Below, piece by piece: positions 1-11,195 of a stretch of 64,000 bases of DNA (positions within the stretch are counted from its first letter, which is position 1; each line of letters opens with the position of its first letter). Below the pieces are notes generated by a model. It worked only from the letters and a program-made list of their open reading frames with translations. It ran no database searches and was not told the DNA's origin. The DNA comes from Rallus limicola (taxonomy: Eukaryota; Chordata; Aves; Gruiformes; Rallidae): positions 2,108,001-2,172,000 of the forward strand of contig JAKCOZ010000010.1 of NCBI GenBank assembly GCA_022605955.1, given 5' to 3'. The position numbers were made by a program, and so were the translations under genes.

Positions 1-186
1 TGGTGGAAATCACACTGCTAAGCACTGTGTAGGGCAGTATTATGAAATCAGGACAGAGTACAGTAAACCCCTTGAAAACGGGTCAGTGGACTTATGATCA
101 CCTTTCTTCATGTATGTTGGGTGGGAGAAGGGGAGAAGGAAAAGTAAAGGGAGAGGACATATATTAATATATAACTCCGGACTCAC
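1..186 (-). other. SLC9A3: SLC9A3 intron 1, 5' end only
   Basis: This is the start of intron 1 on the minus strand, beginning with the consensus donor GTGAGT at 186-181 and running off the left edge of the window. It is AT-rich beyond the first 30 bases. I see no repeat or further exon in it. Confidence 0.8.
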
Positions 187-382
187 CGATTTTGGCCAAG
201 CTGGCCACGAGTATCCAGAGTGTAATGATATAAGGGTCCTTGACGTGATCCCATTTGAAAGAGACGATGGCAAAGCTTTGAGAGTGGCTGCTATTTTTAG
301 AGTTTCCCGAGCTTCGCTGTCCCAGCGCCGCTGGGAGAGCCATCAGCCCCAGGAGGAACACCACTCCAGATACCTGCCTCAT
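187..382 (-). CDS. SLC9A3: SLC9A3 (NHE3) exon 1, coding part
   Basis: Encodes the first 65 residues plus one base of an apical Na+/H+ exchanger, which swaps luminal Na+ for cytosolic H+ in kidney and gut epithelium. The ATG (382-380, minus) has G at -3. Residues 1-21 form a signal-peptide-like stretch ([20 protein letters not shown] then G). A short Ser/Asn-rich linker with one N-S-S glycosylation sequon (N30) follows. Residues about 44-65 run into the first conserved exchanger segment, [17 protein letters not shown], which matches NHE3 best; NHE5 reads AKIV and NHE2 ITLWILLASLAKIG in this region from memory. The exon ends ATC-G followed by GTGAGT at 186-181, a consensus donor in phase 1, where mammalian exon 1 also ends. 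The frame stays open upstream to 667, but that part is GC-rich leader without a better start. Downstream exons lie beyond the left edge. Confidence 0.9.
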
Positions 383-1060
383 CTCCACGCCACAAAACAA
401 AATCCTGCTTCCCTTTCCCGGAGAAATCCCGCCTCTCCGGAGGTCCTTGGGGGCGAGGTCCTTGTCCCTTCGCGGAGACGCGGCCGGAGCTGCGACCCGC
501 GGGACACCGGTGCGTTCCGCGGGCGGCGGAGAGGGTCCTGTCCCGCCACCGTCGGCACGGCTGCAGCGCTGGCTCGGGTGCCGCTTTGCGCGGGGTGGCC
601 GAGGAAGGGTCAGGGACTCTGTGCACAGGCAGATGCTTCGAGCTGAGGTCCTGCTGCCTGTCCGCACCTGCCTTTATCTGGCTGTTCCCGAGCGGCCGGA
701 GGCGGAGCTTTCCTGCCGCTCCCGCGGAGGCTGCAGCGCGGAGGCAGCGGTGCCCCCGCTGAGCACCTTTCAGGATCGACTGGGGAGCTCTGTCCCGCCG
801 AAGGGGTGACGGCAGGCTGTGGATTGTGTCCACCATCCCGGCTCGTCTCTGGGCACTTGGGGGTTGGAAAGAAGCGTCCCTGGGGCCAGGGCTGGGGGCG
901 CTCCCGCGGGCGCGTCCGAAGCGAAGCCGGGATCCGCTCTCAGACGGAGCCGGGTAAGTAGCTCCGCAGGTCTCGGTCTGGAAGCTTTGGAAGGGCAGCC
1001 TCCCTCAGACCCGGTGTCCTAGCCCGCTGACACAGAGGAAGCGCGCTGTCTTATGCTTTT
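383..1060 (-). promoter_or_regulatory. SLC9A3: SLC9A3 5' UTR and CpG-island promoter
   Basis: The DNA immediately 5' of the SLC9A3 start is strongly GC- and CpG-rich from about 400 to 1060, then drops to ordinary AT-rich sequence. GC-box-like GGCGGAG elements occur near 695-705. No convincing TATA box is visible, which fits a dispersed CpG-island promoter. The transcription start cannot be placed from sequence; it probably lies within a few hundred bases of the ATG. Around 860-900 the plus strand carries four G-runs (GGGGG, GGGG, GGG, GGGGG), a possible quadruplex. A consensus plus-strand splice donor (GCCGG then GTAAGTA, GT at 954-955) raises the possibility of a divergent transcript. Confidence 0.75.
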
Positions 1061-1203
1061 CAGCTTGAAGTTACGTTAGGATCTAGCTCGCCGAAGATCC
1101 GGATCTCTCAAATCAACTTTTTCTTCTGTCCACCAGAGAGCACCTCTTCCCGCGGCGCTCGGGGAAATGACTCCAGCAGGCAAGCTCTGGCTTTTCCCTC
1201 AGA

Positions 1204-1258
1204 GAGATCTGCGGGCAGCTCCCTCTTTGCCCTGAGATCTGCGGACAGCTCCCTCTTA
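1204..1258. repeat. Two-copy tandem repeat, 30-bp period
   Basis: GAGATCTGCGGGCAGCTCCC at 1204 recurs as GAGATCTGCGGACAGCTCCC at 1234, one mismatch over the first 20 bases and the similarity continuing a few bases further. It lies just outside the SLC9A3 CpG island. Confidence 0.85.
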
Positions 1259-1263
1259 ATCTG

Positions 1264-4035
1264 CTCTATTTCTTACGGTGACAACGTGAACTTTTTCAGA
1301 AGGTTCTCGCTTTGCCTGGTTTTTTTTGTTTGGTTTGTTGGTTGGGTTTTTTTTTTTTTGTTTTTGCTGATAACACTTGCTGTTATCCTTGGACGGTCCA
1401 TTTTGTGTGTTGTAGGCAGGTAATCATCACCCCGCAGTAAACAGGCAGCAGAGCAGCATATCCCCAGCAAACAGAGCCGAGCGCACCTTCCCACACATCA
1501 GAGCAGCAGCCGCCTCTGTCCTCTCCTTGCGTGCTCTGAAGCAATCCAGCTGGCCACATCTGCAGTCCAGCGGTTCCGTGACTTTCTGTGGAAAAATACT
1601 ACCCTTTTGTTTCACTTACATGACAGTTGGTTTTGTCAAGAGTTCAAAAATAGACATGATAAAGCTGTCCTTTCCATCAAGGCAGAAAAGTGAAGCACTT
1701 TTTCAAAGTCTAAGTGACCTGCACTCTATAAATCAATTAACTGGTTAATTAAAACAATAAATTTGCATGGGATTTCATTGTTATAAAGAGTGTCTATCAT
1801 TATCACGTAATTATCTTATTTAGCTAAGGAACTTAAGGAGCAAAGTTCTCTTGAGTTAATGCCATGAAGATTTGGTTATCATTACCTCAGAGCAAGCACA
1901 GGCCTTGCGTTGGACCTTCTCTTCAACCAACAAAACATCTTTTTTTTTTTTTATTTTTAACTTCCCTGCCTCTTCATTTTTTAAGGAAAAGGGAATTATG
2001 TGGAGGGTTTTTTTAACTGAGAGCCCATCTGAAGATGGAAGTAGCAACTCTCTTTAGGAAGCACAATAGACAGCAAAATACTTTCTTTAAAATTAGGAAA
2101 TATTACGGAGAAATACTTGAAGAATATTTTACTGTCTAACAACTGAAAGTCTATCTAGGTTATTTTTATCTTTTGTGGAGTATGACTTGGGCACGCAGAT
2201 GCCCTCTAGAATTTGCTCACTAGGTTTTTTACAAATTGCTCTGACCAATGCAAGAGTAACATTTTTGTGCACTGACATTACAGAGACAGAACTATGTTTC
2301 AGTGGTATATTTCAGATTATCAGTAGCTGCTGATCATTTATGTAACCTGTTGCTGAGTCCTGGGGATAGTAGTCATTCTTAGTTGTTAATGTCAGTTCTA
2401 CTTGCTGATATTAGAAGAAGAATGAATTTTAGTAGAGCCACACTGTCAGCACTGTTAGAAATTGACCTTACTATTAAAAGTGTTGAAACTAACTATGTTG
2501 TTAGGACAAATTTCTCATAGATCAATTGCTGCAGCTGTGCTAGAAAACTGAGAAAGCCTTCTCCAGTGGATCTTTTCTGCAGATAAGCAAAGGATTACGC
2601 TTCACTTGGAGGAGCTCCAGCCAAGATCATGCTTCTAATTGCCCTTACAAAATCTTCTAATCATGAAAATAGTGAAGACAACCACAAAGTTAGATGCCAA
2701 GTCTGTTGCCTGGTGGGGCTAATACTAAACCAGTATTAGCAAACAAAAAAATATTGGAAGTACCATCTTAGCACAGACAAGATGTTAATGTGCTCCTCAG
2801 TTGAAAGTATACTGCTCAGCAACCTACTTTAAAGGTAAAAAGAATTTGTAAATATTTTTTTAATGTCTTGGTCCAAACTACTGCAAAATGTACGTATCTT
2901 TACTTATCACAAAATCTCCTCAGAATAAAGTTTATAATGCTGTTAAAATGCCAACACTGTGTTTTTGGTGGAATCTTCAGTTCAAGATATATCTGTGACA
3001 TTTCTCATATCAAGCAACTTCTTCTGGAATGTTTTTAAGTAGGCTGGATATCAAATGACGGTACATATCAGGGAATTCTTGTGCAATTCATTAGTGCATT
3101 AGAATGGCACAGAGAGGACAGAGGAAGGAACTGGCAATCATGAATGTCCTGTAGATACATGAATACATGCTGTACCAAGAGTCCACTGAGTATCCATGAA
3201 GATCCATACAGAACATATAGTTGTACAAGAATGCATTTGCACTTCTGTATTTTTTAATAGATTCCATTTTCTTGAAGGGTCTTTATGGATGAACTTACGT
3301 AGTTTCATATGACCTGATACTGTATCAGTAACAAAAAGCATTAACTTGAGTATTATGTTTGCAATAAAGATATCATATCACACAACAGCTGATACTTCCT
3401 GACTCTCCTGACTCTCCAAAAAGAACACACACGGAAGATGTTCTACTTACTGTAAAATAATGGCTCGGTGTCCTGATTTTTTTTCCCCCATGAACTCCAA
3501 CATTGTCACTTCTGGAAGTGTTATGTAAATAATTGCTTAGTAGTATCTTACGCATTCTTCACATGACTTGTGTCCTGCAAAGATTAAAGATGGCTTCTTT
3601 AAGATTTTTTTTTTTTTAATCTGAGCCAAAGATATTTTTAATATTAAAAAAAAAAGGAAACAATAGATTAACCGAAATCTTTTAAATTATATTAGATTTC
3701 TCTACAAAGCACACATAGCATTTCAGTTGTACTAACTTAGAGGTGGAAGTTACAATTAATTTTCAATATTAGCATTTACAACAGATGTGTTTAAGCTGAG
3801 GTGAACTTAAGCACATTACTAAGGAACACAGAACTTTCACAAAGCAAATTAATCTAAGTAGCAAAAAAATTGGCAAATGGACTGTAAAATATCTCATGAT
3901 GCAACAGAAACTGTCAAAAATCACCTATTTCCCTGTCTTTCCTCAGGGAAATGCACCCTTTTTATATTAATGTCTATTAAAAGCATAACTAAGTTAAGAT
4001 TTTGAAAGGAATATAGTTTCAGCATATATCACCAA
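1264..4035. other. Intergenic DNA, no gene seen
   Basis: AT-rich single-copy-looking sequence with a T-rich run near 1320-1372 and A/T homopolymers near 3607-3655. The short open frames here have no recognisable domain, splice context or codon bias. Confidence 0.7.
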
Positions 4036-4290
4036 AGAGAGGAGATTGGGGTCTGCCTTTTTGCTCCTCCTCATCAGGAAGCCGTAGGCCATGATGAGGT
4101 CTCCCCTCAGCCTTCTTTTCTTCAGGCTGAACTAACCAAGAGACTTCAGCCTCTCCTCATAAAACTTCCCCTCCAGACCCTTCACCATCCTTGCTACTCT
4201 CCTCTGTACACTCTCCCAGTAGTTTTGTGTCCCTCTTGTATTGTGGCACCTAAAACTGCACACAGTGCTCAAGGCCACACCAGCACAGTA
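4036..4290 (-). mobile_element. CR1 LINE fragment, 3' end missing
   Basis: In reverse complement this reads like the CR1 region near the end of ORF2 and the start of the 3' UTR: cues include 'ctcaaggccacaccagcaca', 'cactctcccagtag' and 'gtctcccctcagcc'. The last 250-300 bases of a normal CR1 end, with the octamer tail, are absent, so this is an internally truncated piece. Confidence 0.9.
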
Positions 4291-4613
4291 TTTTGTAATA
4301 AAATAGAACAGCAATTATTTTGAATGGCATTGTATCAATATAACTGTATGCTTTGGTGAAAATTAATGTGGTTTATACCAGATGAATGCACAAATGCATT
4401 TTTGACCTTCTTTCCAAGTGAAATAAGTGCAGATGTGCAAGTTTATGTTGCAAGAAATTTTAACAAGATTGCTGGACTGAGAAATGCTGCAGAGCATTCT
4501 ATAACAGCATGGTAAATATGAACTTATGAAATCACTTTGAGAAGCAATGTATTAATTTATCCCACTACCAGTTTAAGTGAACAAAATGAAAACTAGGCTG
4601 AAGATGAATACAA
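4291..4613. other. Intergenic DNA, nothing seen
   Basis: AT-rich stretch between a CR1 fragment and an LTR. I see no frame or motif to report. Confidence 0.6.
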
Positions 4614-5908
4614 TGTAGTAGACAGGGAACAGTCCAGGCGGTTCCTGGAGTGGATAACTTCCTGACACAGCAGGTGAGGGAGCAGACTGGGGATGTATTG
4701 TAGTTTTGCATGGCAGGGTTCTGATGGAGGAGGCAGATGCAGGGGTGGCTTATGCAAGAAGCAGCCAGAAGCTCTCTGAAAGCCCAACAGGGCAAACACC
4801 AGCCGGCTCAAGGCCAGACCCGCTGCTGGCCAAGGCTGAGCCAAACAGCAACAGTCACAATGCCTCTGGGAATCACATTTAGGAGAAAAAAACTGCAAGT
4901 AGCTGCTTTTTGCTGGTAGAGAAGGGAGTGAGAAGTTGTAAGAAACTGTGCAGGCACCAAGGTCAGTGAAGAGAGACAGGGATGGAGGTGCCCCATGTGC
5001 CAGAGAGAAAGATGCCCCTGCAGCCCGTGGAGAAACCCATGGTGGAGCAGGTGTCCCCCCACAGCCCATGGAAAAGGCCGAGACCCCACCTGAAGCCTGT
5101 GGAGAGGCCCCACGCTGGAACAGGTGGGGACATGCATAAGGTGCTGTGACCCCATTGGAACAAGGCTCCGTCAGCACTTGCAGTCTGTGGAGAGAGACAG
5201 AGACACAGAGATGAGCAAGGGAGGGATTGATCCACACCAGAGCAGGTTTGCTTGGGGGACTTATGACTCCGTGGGGGACCAGGCTGGAGCAGTCTGGGCC
5301 TGAGAGACTGAGAGACATTCTATGATTTATGACTGCACCCCATAGCAGTGACCCACGCTGGGCAGCTGGTGAAGAGCTGAAGCCCCATGGGAAAGGGCTC
5401 ACGTTGGAGAAGTTTGTGGAAGACTGTTTCCTGTGGGTGGGACCCCACGCTGGTGCAGGGGAAGGGTGTGAGGAATGCCCCCCCTCTCCCCTCTCACCCA
5501 CATCCCTCCCCGGCTAAGAAGGAAAACAACTCATGAGGAACTGTCTGAAACCCCCTTCCCCCTCCCCATGCCACAATGAGCAGGGGAAGAAGGGAGAGAA
5601 ATCGTGACTAAAATGAAGTCTGCTCAGAAGGGAAGGGTGGGGGGAGGTGTTTTAAGATCTGGTTTTACTTCTCATTATCTGACTCTGGTTTCACTGGGTG
5701 TGTAGTGTAACAAATTAGTAGTTTTCTTTCCTTTATTCTGTGTTGAGTCTGTTTTGCCCATGACACTAATTGGGGAATGATCTCTCCCTGTCCTTATCTT
5801 GACTCCTAAGCCTCTCAATATGTATTTTCTCCCCTGTCCAGCTGAAACGGGGAGTGACAGAGCAACTTTGGTGGCCATATGGCCTCCAGCCAGGGTCAAA
5901 CCACCACA
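4614..5908 (+). mobile_element. Avian ERV long terminal repeat, about 1.3 kb
   Basis: The last 300 bases match an LTR I know from passerine and other neoavian genomes (TguLTR5-like, from memory): 'gtctgttttgcccatgacac', 'gatctctccctgtccttatc', then 'gggagtgacagagc' and an end in CCACCACA at 5908. The sense is therefore plus. The body (about 4940-5470) holds degenerate direct repeats built around 'cccacgctggagcagg' and 'ccatggtggagcaggtg', typical of duplicated U3 sequence. The left boundary (TGTAGTAG at 4614) is a guess and no matching target duplication is visible. Long open frames on the minus strand here (up to 302 codons) are by-products of GC-rich repeats. Confidence 0.75.
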
Positions 5909-8196
5909 GGAAGGAACCCTGCTAGACCTGCTGTTTGTAAACAAAGGAGGGCTGGTGGGGCACAGTAACTGAAATTGCAGAGTTTTTGATCCTGGGAGAA
6001 GCAAGGAGGACAGACAGCAGAACCACTACCTTGGATTTGAGGAGGGCAGACCTTGGTCTTTTCAGGGGCTTGGGCTGACAAAGTACCTTGGGAGGCAGTC
6101 CTCAAGGGCAAAGGGTCCAGAAAGCCTGGATGTTTTTCAAGAAAGTCTTAAAGACACAGGAGCAGGCTGTCTCCATGTACCGGAAGATAAGCCATCAGGG
6201 AAAAAGACCAGCCTGGCTGAACAGACTGCTGGAGCTGCAATTTTGGGAGAAAAAGAGGATTTGTGGCCTTTGGAAGAAAGGGTAGGCCACTTATGAGGAT
6301 TACAAAAAAAAAAAAAAGGAGAGAGACTATGCAAGGAAAAAATTAGATAGGCAAAAGTACAACCAGAACATAACCTGGCCTCTGATGTTAAGGACAACAA
6401 CAAAAAAAGTCTCTATAAGTGTATTAGTAATGAAAAGAGCACAAAGGACAACCTCTGTCCTCTAGTAGATGGGGCTGGTAACATAGTGACAAAGGATGAG
6501 GAAAAGGCTGAGGTACTGAATGTCACCTTTGCCTCAGTCCATACCAGCAAGACCAGTTGTTTGCTGAGTATCCAGCCCCCTGAGCCAGAAGGCAGGGATG
6601 GGTAGCATAATGCAGCCCCTGTAATCCAGGGGAAATGGTGAGGGACCTGCTTTGGTATGCAGGTGTATGGAGCTGGATGAGATCCACCTGAGGGTACTGA
6701 GGAAGTTGGTGGCAGTGCTCCAATTTCCATAACCTATGAGCAGTCCTGGCTGACTGGGCACGTCCCAATTGACTGAAGATTAGTGAATGTGATGCCCATC
6801 CACAGGAGGGTCCAGAAGGATGACCCAGGGAATTATAAACTTGTCAGTCTGACCTCGGTGCCTGGGAAGATTATGTAGCAAATCATCCTGAGTGTCATTA
6901 TGAGGCATGTGCAGGAAAAGCAAACAATCCGGCCCAGTCAGCATGGGTTCATGAAAGGCAGGTTCTGCTTGACCAATCTGATCTCCTTCTATGACAAGAT
7001 GACCCACTTAGTGGATGAGGAAAAAGCTGTGCATGTTGCCTATCTGGATTTTAGCAAAGGTTTTGACACCCTTTTCCACAGCATGCTCCTCGAAAAATTC
7101 GCTGCTCTTGGCTTGGCCAATTTTACTCTTTGCTGGGTAAAAAAACTGGCTGGATGTCCAGGCCCAGAGAATGGTGGTGAACAGAGTTAAATCCAGTTGG
7201 TGGCCAGTCACCAGTGGTGTTCCTCAGGGCTCTGTGCTGGGGCCAGTTCTCTTTAATATCTTTATTAGTGACCTGGATGAGGGGCTCAAGGGCACCCTCA
7301 GTAAGTTTGCAAATGACACCAAGTTAGGTGGGAGTGTTGATCTGCTTGAGGGTAGGAAGGCCCTATAGAGGGATCTGGACAGGCTGAATCGATGAGCTAA
7401 GGCCAGTAGCATGAGGTTCAATGAAACCAAGCGTAGAGTCTTACATGTGGGTCATAATAACCCCAAGCAGTGCTACAGGCTTTGGCATGAGTGTGGCTGG
7501 AAAGCTGCCTGGTAGAGGAGGACATGGGGGTGTTGATTGACAGCTGGCTGAACATGAGCCAGCAGTGTGTGCAGGTGGCCAGGAAGGCCAACAGCACCCT
7601 GGCCTGTATTAAGAACAGTGTGGTGAGTAGGACTAGGGAAGTAACTGTCCCCTTGTACTCAGTGCTGGCGAGGTCCCACCTTGAGGGCTGAGTTCAGTTT
7701 TGGGCCCCTCACTACAGAAAAGACATTAAGGTGCTGGAGTGTGTCCAGAGAAGGGCAATGAGGCTGGTGAGTGGACTGGGGAATAAATGTTATAAGAAGC
7801 AGCTGAGGGAACTGGGATGTAGTCTGGAGAAAATGAGGTTGAAGGGAGATCTAGTTGCTCTCTACAACTACCTGAAGGGAGTTTGTGGAGGTGGAGGCCA
7901 ACCTTTTCCCCCTTGTGACAAGTGATAGGACAAGAGGAAATGGCATCAAGTTACGCCAGGGGGGAGGTTTAGATTGGATAGTAGGAATAACTTCTTCACA
8001 GAGTTAATTCCAACTTCTTCTAAGGCATTGGAAGGGACTGCCCAGGGAAGGTGTGGAGTGTTCATCCCTGGAGCTATTAAAAGACCTGGTGCTTAGGGAC
8101 ATGGTTTAGCAGTGGTTGGCAGGTTAGGGTGATGGTTGCACTTGATGATCTAAAGGGTCTCTTCCAACCAAAACAATTCTATGATTTTATGAAAAG
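5909..8196 (+). mobile_element. CR1 LINE, 5'-truncated, 2.3 kb
   Basis: Starts in the endonuclease part of ORF2 ('ctagacctgctgtttgtaaa', reading LLDLLFVNK), directly after the LTR, and runs to a CR1 tail 'attctatgattttatga' at about 8191. Reverse-transcriptase motifs are visible in pieces: motif A YLDFSKGFDT near 7041-7068, motif [16 protein letters not shown] near 7213-7257, and motif C as FANDTKL near 7306-7326, where an active CR1 has FADDTKL. Stops and frameshifts divide the frame, for example near 7190, 7368 and 7691. It is a dead copy. Its contact with the LTR end at 5908 suggests the LTR inserted into it or that recombination joined them. Confidence 0.92.
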
Positions 8197-10697
8197 AAAG
8201 GAAATAAAAATGCATGTCTCTGAACTGTTTCCATGTACAGGTTTTCTCCTCTTTTGGCAGACACATAGGACTTGTTAAAAAGCCCTTGTGATACCTGCAG
8301 CTGGAGACTTCCCTCCCCCACAAAAGAAACCTGAACAAAAGTGTCTCCCATTCCCTTCCCTTCCCTTCATAAATTACATGCTGATATCTGCATAGCTGGC
8401 AGCAGGCATCGTCATTTAGTAATTCACATTTGTTTCTATACTGGTAGGCCATGGGGACAGTTTAACCATACGTGAAAACTCAGCAGCACGAGTATTCTTG
8501 CCTGTTGCAGTCGAAATTTATTCCAGCAGAGGGAGTGACCCTGCAGTCTGCCCAGGCTTGAGGGCACCCAGGAACCCCTGGGGACCCGGCTTCCCAGAGC
8601 CTCTTAGATCCGATGCTTCTTGAAAGCTGCTCCTACCTTCAGGATACCTCCTAACGTCAAAGCGCCCCATCTAAGCCTTTCCTCTGTCACTATATATAAA
8701 GGAGTTTTCTCCTGAAATATTATTAGAAGGCAGTTGAGATTTTATGAGAGCAAAATTTTACTTATCCTCCCCATCTAAATTGTGATAAAGAAAACCTTGT
8801 CTCACGTGCAACAGCAATAATGTAATAATTAGCAATCACTTTGAATTTAAATGAGGTAAAACATAGAGTCAGATAATTAAATTAATTGTGGTGCAAACAA
8901 AATCTGTCAATACAATTTATGGCCTAGAGTATACATTGTGACAATTTGATCCACAAAAAAGACGTAACAGTCAGTACTTCTTTGTTGTAGATGCATAGCT
9001 TAAAACCTGCAGATTTTGGGAATGATGCACTAAAGGCAGTGGGGAGTTTTGTTGGCTAATTCAGTTTAATAAAACCAAAACATTTAATCAGGACATATAT
9101 ATTTTTATGAATCGTTCTTTCAGAAGTTTTTAAATGATCAGAATGATATTCCTGGTTAAAGCCACAGAGGAAGGAAAGCATTTAGAGACAATGATAGTAT
9201 CAATAACCTGCCTAATGCAGTGCAAAGACATAATCTTGAATCTGATATATTTTAGATCAATGCCCTGATATTAATCAAGACTCAATAGAAATTAAGATGG
9301 TCATGATTTAATGTTTTTATGCACTGAAACAAAAACAATCTTTGAAACTTAAATTTTTGAGAAAAAAGTGGAAAACTGGTTTGGGCTTCATAAACATTTA
9401 TTAGTACACAAATCTTTCTACTAACTGCTAGAAGTTACAATCAATTTGAATAAGTTTGCATATGGTATTTCAAATGTCAATTTAAAAGGAATGCAGTACA
9501 CATTTTTTAGTCAGTTGAACAGTAGTGGAGTGGAATGGGAAGAGATGGACCTTTGCTGCCAGTGTAAAAAGAGACAGATATTCTTTGAAGTAGGAGGGAA
9601 TCTGAACTGGGATTGCTGCTTATCTCACTGAAGTTCCAAAGGCCATGAGGTGCAGCATATACCTGTATGTACTTCCACATAACTACAATAGCAGCCATAA
9701 ACTTACTGAGATCAGTAAATCAATGTGTAAACAGGAAGAGGGATATTTTCTAAACATGCAAAATAATTTGACACTACTGTATTTAATAACTGCATCAATC
9801 TTCATGGAAAAATTTCTGGCTCTTGGAAGCCTTCATCAGAGTTGCTGAATTTTCAAGTTTTCTTTATAGAATCAAATAACATAATGAAATGAGAAATTTT
9901 ATTATAACTTTAAAGTGAAAGCAAGAAAGAAACTGATTATAACATTACTCTGATGAAGTATAAATTTATATAGTGGGTCCAGGTTTTGTCAGACTAATGT
10001 ATGTTAATCTGCTGTTTCTTTCAGAACCTCACTTTAGTAAATAAAAAAAAATAAGATGCAGAGTTGCAGAGAAGAGTTAGTAATTTTATCTGCTACATGA
10101 AAATAAGAATCCACACAGCAAACAAGTAATTTGGAAAACCTTTCTAAATTTTAACTGCTATGGCCACCTTGGAGGCACTGTTCAGTATGACACCACAGGG
10201 ATGCATTGCATCTTTGGGAGCTGCTGGAGAATTTGTGTCTGGGACTAGGGATTCAATCCTATCACTTGCTCCTTGGATGCACATTCTTAACTGCTCTACT
10301 TTCTTGCTGAACCTTTTGAAAAGCCTTTTCTGGTTTCAGTCCACTGCAGTCCTGAAGCAAGGCAATACTAAAATCACAGGTACTTCTGAAAGATACTCAC
10401 CAGCCTAATCACAATTCAGGACACCATCAAGCTTTATTTACTGTAGTGTAGTCTTAAAAAGTGAAGAAGAATGCATGGAAATGCTGATAATACTGAAGAA
10501 AGCTGCAGGAAGATAAGACTCTTGAGGGCTGACATGGTCACTAATTACAGGCATCACACTGCATATCTCCTGATTAAATTTACCACACATTGTCTTGAAA
10601 ATGTTATTTCAAATACTTTTTGCTGTTTAGGAATATTCATATAGTTTGTAGCCTAAATTTCAACATCAAGTTCAACATCTATTTATTTTTGTGGAAG
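8197..10697. other. Intergenic DNA with a small GC/CpG-rich patch
   Basis: Mostly AT-rich unique-looking sequence. A patch at about 8460-8665 is richer in GC and CpG than its surroundings and holds CCAGCAGAGGGAG at 8523-8535, close to the CTCF core consensus. Three TTCCC units sit near 8346. No gene is recognised. Confidence 0.6.
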
Positions 10698-10724
10698 AGT
10701 TTTCCTTTTCCTTTTCCTTTTCCT
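10698..10724. repeat. (TTTTCC)n microsatellite
   Basis: Four near-perfect TTTTCC hexamers in a row. Confidence 0.9.
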
Positions 10725-11133
10725 GATCTTTTTTACCCTATAAAAATAATCACACTTTCTTTCATCATTCTTTTGAAATAAAATAGGTTAATCTAAGCTA
10801 GTTTGCATTTGTACAACAAGCTCATCTTTCCTTAACTACCTGAGCAGTCCTTGTTTGAAAAGAATCTTAAAGTAATCCTTCTTGAACAAAGCTCACCAGG
10901 ACACCCACAAGTGAGGTTTTACTAAGCCTTGCAGGCTGCAACAATAATTCCTCATCACCTCTGAAACATGTGGCCTGAAACACACCAGAACATCATTTGC
11001 TTTTCATGCCAGACATGCCAGAACCTATCACAATATTCCCCCTGAAATGAAGTCATATACTCAAATCCTACTGCTTTCCACTACTTTCCAATGAATGAGC
11101 TTCTAGCTTACTGATGATTGCTCTATTGTTGTT
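10725..11133. other. Intergenic DNA, nothing seen
   Basis: Unique-looking AT-rich stretch without gene or repeat signal. Confidence 0.6.
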
Positions 11134-11195
11134 ACAGAATCACAGAATGATGGGGTTGGATGCAACCTCTGGAGATCATCTAGTCCATCCTCTTC
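11134..11195 (-). mobile_element. CR1 3'-end fragment
   Basis: Reads 'acagaatcacagaatgatgg' then 'ggttggatgcaacctctgg' and 'agatcatctagtccatcc', the reverse complement of a CR1 3' end and octamer tail. It is severely 5'-truncated. Confidence 0.9.

Noticed and set aside
297..836. 179-codon minus-strand frame overlapping SLC9A3 exon 1 and other long frames in 110-809
   Set aside because: GC-rich shadows of the CpG island; only the frame with the signal peptide and NHE3 segment is supported.
4593..5501. 302-codon minus-strand open frame
   Set aside because: It lies wholly within the GC-rich, internally repeated LTR, antisense to it; proline- and serine-rich composition and overlapping long frames show it is a composition artefact.
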